In this document: positions 10,133 to 18,719 of the stretch, one piece after another
How the letters are laid out: each line of letters begins with the position of its first letter
Numbering within the stretch: the stretch's first letter is position 1
Origin: Desertibacillus haloalkaliphilus
GTDB lineage: Bacteria > Bacillota > Bacilli > Bacillales > KJ1-10-99
Reading direction: 5' to 3'
NCBI RefSeq assembly: GCF_019039105.1
Contig: NZ_JAHPIV010000013.1
Location: 62,001 to 126,000 of the forward strand
DNA: 64,000 bases
Program-made: the position numbers and the translations under genes
Notes under the pieces: model-generated
What the model saw: the letters and a program-made list of their open reading frames with translations, nothing else
Told to the model about the DNA's origin: nothing
The model's database searches: none

Positions 10133-11113
10133 ATGAAGCCAAAAGTTCTAGCTTATATGCGCGTGGATGACCGCGTCATTGAAGATTTAAAAGAGGATTT
10201 CGATGTCACAACCTTTAGCAACGAAGAATACTTAGATGATCCGACATTTACTAAAGCCTTACAAGAAACAGAGGGGATCATTGGATTAGCTTTGCAGGTG
10301 ACAAAGCAATTATTAGACAAAGCTCCAAAACTTAAAATTGTATCGAACGTTTCTGTTGGTCATGACAACCTCGATCTTGAAGAACTAACAAAACGAAATA
10401 TTATGGCAACCAATACGCCAGGGGTGTTAGATGACACGACAGCGGATGCCGTTTTTGGACTTATGCTTTCTTCCGCCCGCAGGATTTCAGAGCTTGATCA
10501 CCACGTAAAATCAGGAAAATGGAATATCTCCCTACAACCTGATCAATATGGGATTGATGTTCATCATAAAACTTTAGGCATCATCGGTATGGGAAGCATC
10601 GGTCAAGCGATTGCAAAGCGTGCCAACCTCGGCTTTGATATGAACATTCTTTACCATAACCGCACGAGAAACAAACAAGCAGAAGAAATGTATGATGCAA
10701 CGTATTGCGAAAAAGATGACCTGTTACAGCAATCCGATTTCGTTTGCTTAATGGTTCCAGCTACACCTGAAACCCACCATATGATTAGTGAACGAGAATT
10801 CAAGTTAATGAAGCCTTCTGCCATTTTTATAAATGGTTCTAGGGGAAGTAATGTCGATGAGATGGCCTTGTATCACGCCCTAAAAAATAAAGAAATCCGT
10901 GCTGCCGGAATTGATGTGTTTCAGCAGGAGCCAACCGACCCAAGCAATCCATTGTTATCATTGGAGAACATCGTTACAACGCCACATATTGGTTCCTCCA
11001 CAACTGAATGTGAATATAACATGTCAAAATTAGCAGCCGAAAACATCAAAAAAGGCTTACGTAACGAAAAACCACCAACCTTACTAAACGAGAGCGTTTT
11101 GAAAAATGGGTAG
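10133..11113 (+). CDS. D-isomer-specific 2-hydroxyacid dehydrogenase (glyoxylate/hydroxypyruvate reductase-like)
   Basis: NAD(P)-dependent reductase of 2-oxoacids, 326 aa, the normal length. Substrate domain halves flank a Rossmann domain with GIIGMGSIGQAIAKR (about residues 146-160). The catalytic triad of the family is visible: Arg in NGSRGSNVDE, Glu in DVFQQEP, and His in TTPHIGSST. Subfamily most like glyoxylate/hydroxypyruvate or gluconate 2-dehydrogenases; the actual substrate is not decided by sequence. Start set by AAAGGAG 7 bases upstream. A short possible leader frame overlaps its 5' end. The following region carries the composite hairpin repeat. Confidence 0.9.
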   Translation: MKPKVLAYMRVDDRVIEDLKEDFDVTTFSNEEYLDDPTFTKALQETEGIIGLALQVTKQLLDKAPKLKIVSNVSVGHDNLDLEELTKRNIMATNTPGVLDDTTADAVFGLMLSSARRISELDHHVKSGKWNISLQPDQYGIDVHHKTLGIIGMGSIGQAIAKRANLGFDMNILYHNRTRNKQAEEMYDATYCEKDDLLQQSDFVCLMVPATPETHHMISEREFKLMKPSAIFINGSRGSNVDEMALYHALKNKEIRAAGIDVFQQEPTDPSNPLLSLENIVTTPHIGSSTTECEYNMSKLAAENIKKGLRNEKPPTLLNESVLKNG

Positions 11114-11116
11114 AAA

Positions 11117-11279
11117 GAGGCTTGGACAAAAGGTTTGTTTTTCACCTTTTTTCCGAGCCTCGAAGCCATGAGCGTTTCCACCACCATCTTTTAAAAGCCC
11201 GTTGTGAGTGGGTTTCTCACAACGGGCTTGTGGTGAGTGAAGCCATTGCCAATATTTTAACTAGTTTTGTCCCGACCCC
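11117..11279 (+). repeat. Composite hairpin repeat, copy 1 (interrupted)
   Basis: Core 11117-11163 (GAGGCTTGGACAAAAGG ... CCGAGCCTCGA) folds as a hairpin with a nested AAGGT/ACCTT stem. A 19-base tail (CTAGTTTTGTCCCGACCCC) lies at 11261-11279. In copy 2 (32679-32745, other strand) core and tail are two bases apart; here about 97 bases lie between, including a 14-bp perfect hairpin at 11195-11229. Both copies directly follow a gene in the direction of its transcription. Confidence 0.75.
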
Positions 11280-11281
11280 TT

Positions 11282-11521
11282 TTATGATAATGTTTTTATC
11301 TCTTCTTGCAATTGACGAGAACGTTTGGCATTGCCTTCTGCAAAATTCATCAAGCGTAACTTTAATTCTCCATCTGTATGAATTCGTTCAGCTGAAATTA
11401 AATACGATCTCATCAGTTCTTCTTCTTGTTTGAGTGAATCTTGTAGCAGTTGCTTAATATCGTCAATCGATAATTGGTCTTCTCGATCGTTGTCTCGGTC
11501 ATAATCATATTCATGGTTCAT
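11282..11521 (-). CDS. Small helical protein of unknown function
   Basis: 79-residue charged protein. The first 15 residues are Asp/Arg/Tyr rich, the rest is a long amphipathic helical region (DDIKQLLQDSLKQEEELMRSYL). No signal or membrane segment; family not recognised. AGAGGTGAT ribosome binding site 6-7 bases before the ATG supports translation. It lies close upstream of the composite repeat and downstream of the YbjQ-family gene on the same strand, 107 bases apart. Confidence 0.65.
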   Translation of the reverse strand: MNHEYDYDRDNDREDQLSIDDIKQLLQDSLKQEEELMRSYLISAERIHTDGELKLRLMNFAEGNAKRSRQLQEEIKTLS

Positions 11522-11628
11522 GTTATATCACCTCTTATCATTAATCATTACGACAAACATTGCGCAACTGTCGTGATTAATATGAGCCATAATATTACGA
11601 TTTAACCTAACAAATTTGACCACTCCAT

Positions 11629-11946
11629 TCAATCACTTAGACGAACGGCAGTACCATAAACTAATACTTCTGAAGAACCCTCCATAATCGATGACGACGT
11701 GTATCTTACACAAACAACAGCATCTGCTCCGAGTTTCTTCGCTTCCTCTATCATCTGTTTTTCCGCATACTCACGTGACTCCAAGAACATTTCTTCATAT
11801 TCTCGCATTCTGCCCCCAACTAAATTGCGAAGTCCTCCGATGATATCTTTGCCTAGGTGCTTGGCTTGCACTGTGTTACCCTTTACCACTCCTAATGGTT
11901 CGATTGTTTTTCGACCTGGGACGTTTTCTGTTGTCACAAGCAACAT
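11629..11946 (-). CDS. UPF0145 / YbjQ family protein
   Basis: 105-residue member of the YbjQ family, small proteins that form ring-shaped pentamers in structures; role unknown. Diagnostic pattern visible: N-terminal TTENVPGRKTIEPLGVVKGNTVQ, central GGRMREYEEM, then EEAKKLGADAVVCVRY, and C-terminal VLVYGTAVRL. Complete length. Ribosome binding site GGAGATGATG. Upstream on the same strand, 34 bases away, is the VTT-domain membrane protein, so co-transcription is possible. Confidence 0.9.
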   Translation of the reverse strand: MLLVTTENVPGRKTIEPLGVVKGNTVQAKHLGKDIIGGLRNLVGGRMREYEEMFLESREYAEKQMIEEAKKLGADAVVCVRYTSSSIMEGSSEVLVYGTAVRLSD

Positions 11947-11980
11947 TTACATCATCTCCTATCACCATTATCGTTACACG

Positions 11981-12631
11981 TTAACGTCTAACGCGCGCTG
12001 TTTGCTGCTTTCCCCTCTTTTTTCCTCTCCAATAAAATATTGGAACAAGTACTAGCACGACTAATAAAAAACCATACACGACAGTTTGAATTTCTAGGTT
12101 CATTAACCCTAGTGGTATAAATGACAATACTAATAAATACAATGAATTCCCTAAAAGTGTTCCGTAAAAATACGAATGGAATTTGATGGAACTGACACCT
12201 GCCGCGATATTGATGACACTTGTCGGAACAAACAATACATTTCTCGAAATAAATATATAAAGAAAAGCATTCCCTTCCATTTTGTCTAGTATTTGTTGAT
12301 TAACCTTTTGCAAAAACCATTCTTGAAACAAGTAGCGTGCTAACCAAAAACAAAGACATGCACCGATCACACTCGTAAAAACACTCCAAAGATAACCGAA
12401 CACAAAACCAAAAAACGTGATGTTTATAGTAACAACAATCAAAAGTGGAACAAACGTCGCGAGGTTTTGAACGATCATTACTAGAAATGTGACCACTAAC
12501 AATAGATAGGAATGATCGGATAAAAGATTTTGTAGTGAAGTTAGATCTTCTTGACGTAACATTGAAATAAGCTCCGATTGAGAAAACACGAACAAAATGA
12601 CAATAATTGCAAAAAAAGAAATAAATTTCAT
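11981..12631 (-). CDS. TVP38/TMEM64-type (VTT domain) membrane protein
   Basis: 216-residue integral membrane protein with an N-terminal hydrophobic helix, a VTT domain (about residues 50-170) and two C-terminal helices. Family features visible: a reentrant-type segment FGYLWSVFTSVIGACLCFWLARYLF and the conserved SRNVLFVPTSVINIAAGVS region. VTT proteins (DedA relatives) are linked to lipid scrambling/transport and membrane homeostasis in other bacteria; the substrate here is unknown. The neighbouring cardiolipin synthase is transcribed in the same direction, a suggestive lipid-related context. Ends in a basic cluster (RGKKRGK). Confidence 0.85.
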   Translation of the reverse strand: MKFISFFAIIVILFVFSQSELISMLRQEDLTSLQNLLSDHSYLLLVVTFLVMIVQNLATFVPLLIVVTINITFFGFVFGYLWSVFTSVIGACLCFWLARYLFQEWFLQKVNQQILDKMEGNAFLYIFISRNVLFVPTSVINIAAGVSSIKFHSYFYGTLLGNSLYLLVLSFIPLGLMNLEIQTVVYGFLLVVLVLVPIFYWRGKKRGKQQTARVRR

Positions 12632-12705
12632 CCAGCTTTTGATCTGTCTTCACCTACTTACTTATTGACAATCCACTTACAACCATAACACCACCGCTTG
12701 AGTTC

Positions 12706-14154
12706 TTAAAGAATCGGTGACAATAACCTTGAGATCGATTCTTTAAAGCGAATGCGACGCGGTCGATGTTGGTATGAACGAAGCGTGACTTCTGTTGATC
12801 GCTCCATATCATTTTGAAATATTTGCTTCAATCGTCTAGATGTCGGTTTGTGATAAATAAATGCATTGACTTCAAAATTTAACTTAAAACTACGCATATC
12901 AATGTTTGCTGTTCCGACTGAACTGATTTTGCCATCGACGACAATGGTTTTCGCATGAATGAACCCATTGTCATAAATGTAGACTTTCGCGCCTGTTTTG
13001 AGGAGCTCACCAATGTACGAAAAGGTTGCCCAATACACAAACATATGATCGGGCTTATTAGGAATCATAATTCGCACATCTTTTCCAGAAAGAGCAGCTA
13101 CACGCAACGTATCAAGAATACTAGCATCAGGAATAAAATATGGGGTTTGAATGTATATGGATTCTTTCGCAGAAGCAATCATTTTTAAGTACCCATTTTT
13201 CACTTGCTCCCACTCTGAATCTGGACCACTCGATACAACCTGTACAGCTGCATCTCCACGTATTTTTTTCGTTGGAAAATAACGACGTTCATACTTAATA
13301 TAATTGCTCTTTGACGCTTGATTCCAATCCAGAATAAAACGCGTTTGCATCGTATCGATCGCAGGCCCTTTTATGCGCAAATGAGTATCACGCCAGTAGC
13401 CGAACTTCTCGTTCAGTCCAAGGTATTCATCACCAATATTGAAGCCACCGATATATCCCATATGGCCATCAATAATGATCAACTTTCTGTGGTTTCTAAA
13501 ATTTAATCTTAAGTTAATATATGGAATCGCAGATGGAAAAAAGACACCGACTTCACCACCTGCATCCATTAACTGGCGAAAGTCCTTTCGAGATAATTTA
13601 CGTGAACCCATATCATCATACAGCACCCGAACTTTTACTCCTTCTTTAGCCTTTTTAACCAAGGCTGAGATGATCTTTTGACCTAAATTATCGTTACGCA
13701 TGATGTACGATTGGAGGTGAATATGATCCTCTGCATTTTCAATATCCTCTAAAAGAGTATCGAACTTTTCATTACCATCAATGAAGATGTCGATATCATT
13801 TTCCTTTGACAGTACAGCACCATTGTTTGTTAATTGCATAAATATTAAATCACGATACTCATCAACATTCGGATCTTTGAACGTAAAGTTCGGATCACGA
13901 ATACTGTTCATCTGTTCAGAAATCTGGCTTTCGATCCCGATTTTTTGAATATCATCCCAATCAAATAGGCGTTTACGGCTGTAATTTTGACCAAAAATGA
14001 GATAAAAGATAAAACCAGCAAGCGGTATAAAGTATAAGACCATTAACCATGCCCACGTTGATGTAGCATCCTTCCGCTCTATAAAAATAATGATACTAGC
14101 AAACACAAAATTTAATAGAAATAATATAGCTAAAAAAATCGTTAAAATATCCAT
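12706..14154 (-). CDS. cls: Cardiolipin synthase
   Basis: Condenses two phosphatidylglycerol molecules to cardiolipin and glycerol at the inner face of the membrane. 482 residues, the same length as Bacillus ClsA. Two N-terminal membrane helices (about 1-25 and 35-55), then two phospholipase-D domains each with an HKD motif: NHRKLIIIDG (about residue 222) and HAKTIVVDG (about residue 400). Both motifs are intact. AGGTAGGA precedes the ATG. Single gene downstream of a 320-base gap. Confidence 0.95.
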   Translation of the reverse strand: MDILTIFLAILFLLNFVFASIIIFIERKDATSTWAWLMVLYFIPLAGFIFYLIFGQNYSRKRLFDWDDIQKIGIESQISEQMNSIRDPNFTFKDPNVDEYRDLIFMQLTNNGAVLSKENDIDIFIDGNEKFDTLLEDIENAEDHIHLQSYIMRNDNLGQKIISALVKKAKEGVKVRVLYDDMGSRKLSRKDFRQLMDAGGEVGVFFPSAIPYINLRLNFRNHRKLIIIDGHMGYIGGFNIGDEYLGLNEKFGYWRDTHLRIKGPAIDTMQTRFILDWNQASKSNYIKYERRYFPTKKIRGDAAVQVVSSGPDSEWEQVKNGYLKMIASAKESIYIQTPYFIPDASILDTLRVAALSGKDVRIMIPNKPDHMFVYWATFSYIGELLKTGAKVYIYDNGFIHAKTIVVDGKISSVGTANIDMRSFKLNFEVNAFIYHKPTSRRLKQIFQNDMERSTEVTLRSYQHRPRRIRFKESISRLLSPIL

Positions 14155-14477
14155 TGATTTCCTACCTTTAAACTAGAGACTTACTTGCTCTCAATTCTAC
14201 CATTTATAGATAAGAATTGTAATACCTGGCATACGTGGCGAAGGAAAAGCGAAACGACTGATGGTTTTGCAGCTACCTTTAATTATTGCTCTCTTATACA
14301 ACTATGCTCTCTTCATTCCCTTTATCCTTAAAATCCAAACTTGCTGGTAAAAGTAATCTTTATTCAAGAAAATGTTAGACCTATTCGTTTTTGCTCGACC
14401 GATCCCTTTAACGTTCTAAAATTATGCCTGAGGCGAATGTTACACTTGGGGCCCGTGGGGACCCCTGATCGATGAAT
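14155..14477. other. Intergenic region between nrnB and cls
   Basis: 323 bases without a convincing gene. It carries a locally GC-rich piece at about 14450-14467 (GGGGCCCGTGGGGACCCC) that can fold but has no T-run on either strand, and the promoter of cls next to its start. Nothing else recognised. Confidence 0.4.
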
Positions 14478-15674
14478 TTATTGGTGAGCTAACACTTTCT
14501 GTCTCATCACATGATCCTTTAAAAATTGAATAAAAATCTCATCTCGAACTAAAGAGGCTGCATAATTTCTTTTAATATATCGCTCTGCTTCTGCAAACGA
14601 AGAAAATGACTTCTCAATTTGATCATCATTATAATCAATGGTCCACTCATCTTCAGCCATGGGATAAATAAAAAACTCATCTTCTTGCTGATTGTCGTAT
14701 AAACAACCTTGTTTCGCCTCCTTCAAGTTATACCGGTTTCTAAATGCATCAATACGAAGTGGTTCAATCGCAAATGGTTCAGCAACATAGCATTTATAAG
14801 CTTCTTCTGTCAAAGAGCAACCAGACGCTTTAGCATGGCCACCGCCACCAAACTGACCGGCAATTTGTGATACATCAACCTCGTCATGCACGGTACGAAG
14901 GCTCATCCGTTTCCCACCAACACTAACGATTGCAATGTAATCGAGATGATCATTGGCTTTACCTAATTCATTCCCTAATTCTGAGTGATATGATTCTGCA
15001 TGAACAATCCCAACACAATAATCGCCGATAAATGTTTGAACCAACTCTCTTCTCTTTTTGCGGACATATCGCTCGATTTTACCTTCTTCTAAATCTAATA
15101 ACTTTGTTTCAAACTCATCAAACGAAAATTCTTGAGTGTTTTTTATTCGATCAATCATACGTTCCTCGAATTCATCTATGGAAAGCAAGAAAAAAAGGTC
15201 ATTCAATCGTTTTGCTTTTATGTTTTCATTCTTGTCCCATTCCCACGTATCATATTGACGAACAAGTTCTACAAATTGGTCGAGAGTAGGAGTTGGTTCA
15301 AGCTGATTCGTCTCAATTAAATGGTCGTAAAAAAGAGACGTAGCTGAGGCTAATCGTCCGTCTTCATACTCAACTTGAACCGAACCCCAATCATATTCGT
15401 TAAAGTGCAGAGCTGTTTTGTGGTGATCGATTAACTGGATGTTCCCTCCATCCTGTACATAGGTGTCAATCCGTCGTTCATTGTCCTCATTAACCGATAA
15501 GTCAGTGATAAATACAACATCATCCTTTCGACCTTTGTCCAAAAAACGGCCAACTTGAACATCTAATCCTGAGACAGAGTTATACCGGACATCCACCTGC
15601 TCAGAAAATGCTATTTTGGCAACAACCCCACAGCCAACGCCATCTAAATCATTATGCGAATATAAACGATACAT
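14478..15674 (-). CDS. nrnB: Oligoribonuclease NrnB (DHH/DHHA1 phosphoesterase)
   Basis: Degrades very short RNAs (nanoRNA) to mononucleotides in the cytosol. 398 residues, as in B. subtilis NrnB, with similar sequence throughout. Domains: DHH domain with HNDLDGVG at residues 7-14, FITDLS, and IDHHKTA (about residue 82-88, the name-giving DHH); DHHA1 domain with GGGGHAKASG near residue 275. All metal-binding residues appear present. GAGGAGGG ribosome binding site. Monocistronic, with the small-gene terminator upstream. Confidence 0.93.
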   Translation of the reverse strand: MYRLYSHNDLDGVGCGVVAKIAFSEQVDVRYNSVSGLDVQVGRFLDKGRKDDVVFITDLSVNEDNERRIDTYVQDGGNIQLIDHHKTALHFNEYDWGSVQVEYEDGRLASATSLFYDHLIETNQLEPTPTLDQFVELVRQYDTWEWDKNENIKAKRLNDLFFLLSIDEFEERMIDRIKNTQEFSFDEFETKLLDLEEGKIERYVRKKRRELVQTFIGDYCVGIVHAESYHSELGNELGKANDHLDYIAIVSVGGKRMSLRTVHDEVDVSQIAGQFGGGGHAKASGCSLTEEAYKCYVAEPFAIEPLRIDAFRNRYNLKEAKQGCLYDNQQEDEFFIYPMAEDEWTIDYNDDQIEKSFSSFAEAERYIKRNYAASLVRDEIFIQFLKDHVMRQKVLAHQ

Positions 15675-15746
15675 TGTTTCCCTCCTCTTTTTTTGATTTA
15701 TTATGCTTCAAACGAAAAGAAAATATCGTTAACGAAAACAAATCAT

Positions 15747-15796
15747 AAAGAAGATATGAAAAAAGACCAACGATCCCCTTTTTTCATATCTTCTTT
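15747..15796 (-). terminator. Terminator of the 42-aa small gene
   Basis: A 19-bp perfect inverted repeat (AAAGAAGATATGAAAAAAG and complement, 12-base loop). The stem itself is T-rich at its 3' end on the reverse strand. It sits 14 bases after the small gene's stop codon. Confidence 0.8.
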
Positions 15797-15810
15797 GACG
15801 GCAATACTGC

Positions 15811-15939
15811 TTATGCTGCTTTATTAGAACCCGACATGCTCCAGTAATAGATTTTTGGAAGTGGATTGAATGCAACATACTCACGAACCAATGATCCTGC
15901 CACAAATGCTACCATTTGCCAATCAATCGCTTTGATCAT
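15811..15939 (-). CDS. Small protein of 42 residues, unknown
   Basis: Not long enough for usual gene calling but well supported: ATG at 15937-15939, GAGGGGAG about 9 bases upstream, stop at 15811-15813, and a 19-bp terminator immediately after. The protein starts MIKAIDWQMVAFVAG, has one moderately hydrophobic segment (residues 5-17), an aromatic C-terminal part (KIYYWSM) and ends GSNKAA. It could be membrane-associated. I do not recognise it. Confidence 0.7.
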   Translation of the reverse strand: MIKAIDWQMVAFVAGSLVREYVAFNPLPKIYYWSMSGSNKAA

Positions 15940-16049
15940 CGTCCATCACTCCCCTCACGTTATCGTATTCCAATTATGAATTGTCCTATGACACATCATT
16001 GGATACTACCAGTCTATGTAGAAGCATTCCTATTGTTGTAATCTTAAAA

Positions 16050-16075
16050 ACCAGGAGGAGTCGCTTCCCCCTGGT
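16050..16075 (-). terminator. Terminator of the 16.1-16.9 kb gene
   Basis: ACCAGGGGGAAG pairs with its partner CTCCTCCTGGT on the reverse strand and is followed by TTTTTAAG. It lies 12 bases beyond the stop codon at 16088. Confidence 0.75.
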
Positions 16076-16087
16076 CAGTCCAACATA

Positions 16088-16858
16088 CTATCTGTGTTGA
16101 TCAAAATGCTGAATCACCTGTTTTGTCAGGTCGATTTCATTCTTGTATTTAAGCTCTTCATCGGTAATTTCAAGATAACCATGACAGCTGTGGACAAAAA
16201 GGTGTATTTTCTCGTCATTTACTGTATATGTTACTGGTCTATGAATCCGGGACTCAACTTCCCTCATCACTCGCTTTAGCTTTACATGATTAAAATCTAA
16301 CGAATAAGTGGCCGTTCCATAGGCACTCGAAAGCATCGCAACTACTTTTGAACTTGCTCTCGTGTGTAGTTGCTCAATGACTTCAAAAATAAACGACGTT
16401 AAATGCGAAACATCGGAATAGGCTGAACGGTAAAGATCAAAAGCATAATTAATGAGAAATGTATCTTTACTCTCATCAAAATAATTAAGATAAAGAGCAT
16501 CCTGCTTCTCAATCGTGTCCTTCTTTGCTGCCATTAAATCATAGATCCCTAGCGGTTCGTCCCAAAATTTTTTATAAGCAACTTCATCGACTTCTATGGT
16601 GATCGTTTCCTCACTGAACAACACATAGATCGGAGGATATTGTTGAAATTCAACAACTTCATCATTTGCTGAATGACATAAACACAAATGTGTACCTGGG
16701 GGAATATCATCAATTTCGATCGCTTTCCGGAAGTGCTTTCTCGGAAAATAAAAGACATAGCCATACTCGCCTTCATCTTTCATTAAATATTTTCGGTCAA
16801 TCTTGATATCTTCTATCATATCCTCGCCACTTTTTGAAAATAAGAATTTAATAGCCAC
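16088..16858 (-). CDS. Conserved hypothetical protein, 256 aa
   Basis: Soluble protein with no signal peptide or membrane segment and no motif I can assign. It is rich in Asp, Glu, Lys, Tyr and His, and looks like two alpha/beta parts (about 1-110 and 150-256). I prefer the GTG at 16856-16858 (AIKFLFSKSG), which has GGAGGG 6 bases upstream, over an upstream ATG that overlaps that site. Single gene between the small gene and the divergent yfmM. Confidence 0.65.
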   Translation of the reverse strand: MAIKFLFSKSGEDMIEDIKIDRKYLMKDEGEYGYVFYFPRKHFRKAIEIDDIPPGTHLCLCHSANDEVVEFQQYPPIYVLFSEETITIEVDEVAYKKFWDEPLGIYDLMAAKKDTIEKQDALYLNYFDESKDTFLINYAFDLYRSAYSDVSHLTSFIFEVIEQLHTRASSKVVAMLSSAYGTATYSLDFNHVKLKRVMREVESRIHRPVTYTVNDEKIHLFVHSCHGYLEITDEELKYKNEIDLTKQVIQHFDQHR

Positions 16859-17098
16859 TTGAATCCCTCCCAACATGCGCAAGCCAATTGATAGGTTTTA
16901 CTATATGGTTATGCACATGAGTTTGAAAATATATGTACAGACGGTTCTCCATGTTTAAAAATTCCTTACTTATTTTTCTCTCCGAGTCTTTGAAACTTTG
17001 TATAACTGCTTTATAATCGATGAAGTATGTTAGTGATCAAGCTTCTGATTTAACTATTTACCTTCTAGTTTACTTAAGACAAGAGAAAGGTGTTTTAC

Positions 17099-18655
17099 AT
17101 GAGTATATTAACCGTCAAAAATTTAAGCCATGGGTTTGGAGATCGAGCCATATTTAATGATGTCTCTTTCCGACTTTTACAAGGCGAACACATTGGATTG
17201 ATCGGAGCAAACGGGGAAGGAAAATCAACGTTTATGAATATAATCACCGGGCAACTCCAACCGGATGAAGGAACTGTCGAATGGGCTAAAAAAGTGCGTG
17301 TCGGCTACCTTGATCAACACACAATACTCGAGAAAGGACAATCCATTCGTGATGTTTTAAAAGCAGCATTTCAATACCTTTTCGACCTTGAAGCGGAAAT
17401 GAATGACATATGCGACCAAATGGCTGATGCAGACCCTGACACATTAGAGGCAATGCTTGAGGAAATGGGAACTATTCAAGACTTATTAACGAATAATGAC
17501 TTTTATGTCATTGATTCAAAAGTGGAAGAAATGGCACGTGGTCTAGGGTTAGCAGACCTTGGTCTTGATAAGGATGTCAATGACCTAAGTGGTGGTCAAC
17601 GCACCAAAGTGCTTCTTGCTAAATTATTACTTGAAAAACCAGATATCCTCTTATTAGATGAACCAACAAACTATCTTGATGAGCAACATATCGAATGGTT
17701 AAAGCGTTATTTGCAAGATTATGATAATGCCTTTATTCTTATTTCTCATGATATTCCATTCCTTAACAGCGTCATTAACTTAATTTATCATATGGAAGAT
17801 CAAGAATTAAATCGCTATGTTGGTGATTATGATCACTTTTTACACGTATATGAAACAAAGAGACAACAGCTCGAAGCCGCTTATAAAAAGCAGCAACAAG
17901 AAGTTGCTGAATTAAAAGATTTTGTTGCCCGAAATAAAGCACGCGTATCAACACGAAACATGGCGATGTCTCGGCAAAAAAAGCTCGATAAAATGGATAT
18001 GATTGAACTAAAGAAAGAAAAACCAAAGCCAGAATTTAATTTCAAAGCAGCTCGAACGCCTAGTAAACTGATCTTCGAAACGAATGACCTCGTGATCGGT
18101 TATGATGAGCCCTTATCAAAGCCATTAAATTTACGGATGGAACGTGGCCAAAAAATCGCTTTAGTTGGCGCGAACGGAATCGGAAAAACAACGCTGTTAC
18201 GAAGTATCCTCGGTGAAATTAATCCATTATCTGGATCTGTTGAATTAGGCGACAACCAGTATACAGGCTATTTCGAACAAGAGGTAAAAGATTCCAACAA
18301 TCAGACATGTATCGATGAAATATGGAGTGAATTCCCTTCTTTCAGTCAATATGAAGTTCGCACCGCACTAGCGAAATGTGGGTTAACGACAAAGCATATT
18401 GAAAGTAAAGTTGTTGTCTTAAGTGGTGGAGAAAAAGCAAAAGTACGTCTTTGTAAGTTGATCAACAAAGAAACGAATATTCTCATCCTAGATGAACCTA
18501 CCAATCACCTCGATGTTGATGCAAAAGAAGAATTAAAACGTGCGCTCCAAGCATACAAGGGCAGTGTTCTACTTATCTGTCACGAACCAGAGTTTTATCA
18601 GGACGTCGTTACAGATACATGGAACTGTGAAACATGGACAACAAAATTGGTATAA
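17099..18655 (+). CDS. yfmM: ABC-F family ATPase, YfmM-type
   Basis: Cytosolic twin-ATPase of the ABC-F group, whose members act on ribosomes (translation factors or antibiotic target protection) rather than in transport. Two complete ABC domains: Walker A GANGEGKST and GANGIGKTT, signatures LSGGQ and LSGGE, Walker [12 protein letters not shown] and [11 protein letters not shown], joined by a charged helical linker (about residues 240-315). No membrane domain. The sequence matches the YfmM branch of Bacillus. Start at 17099 because AGGTG lies 6 bases upstream; a GTG three codons earlier falls in that site. Role of YfmM itself is not known. Confidence 0.92.
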   Translation: MSILTVKNLSHGFGDRAIFNDVSFRLLQGEHIGLIGANGEGKSTFMNIITGQLQPDEGTVEWAKKVRVGYLDQHTILEKGQSIRDVLKAAFQYLFDLEAEMNDICDQMADADPDTLEAMLEEMGTIQDLLTNNDFYVIDSKVEEMARGLGLADLGLDKDVNDLSGGQRTKVLLAKLLLEKPDILLLDEPTNYLDEQHIEWLKRYLQDYDNAFILISHDIPFLNSVINLIYHMEDQELNRYVGDYDHFLHVYETKRQQLEAAYKKQQQEVAELKDFVARNKARVSTRNMAMSRQKKLDKMDMIELKKEKPKPEFNFKAARTPSKLIFETNDLVIGYDEPLSKPLNLRMERGQKIALVGANGIGKTTLLRSILGEINPLSGSVELGDNQYTGYFEQEVKDSNNQTCIDEIWSEFPSFSQYEVRTALAKCGLTTKHIESKVVVLSGGEKAKVRLCKLINKETNILILDEPTNHLDVDAKEELKRALQAYKGSVLLICHEPEFYQDVVTDTWNCETWTTKLV

Positions 18656-18661
18656 TGAATA

Positions 18662-18691
18662 AGCCCTTCGCTATAATATAGGCGAAGGGCT
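18662..18691. terminator. Bidirectional terminator between yfmM and topB
   Basis: AGCCCTTCGC pairs perfectly with GCGAAGGGCT over a 10-base loop, located between the two converging stop codons. Confidence 0.75.
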
Positions 18692-18719
18692 ACAATCGTA
18701 TGAGCTTGTCACTAGCTAG

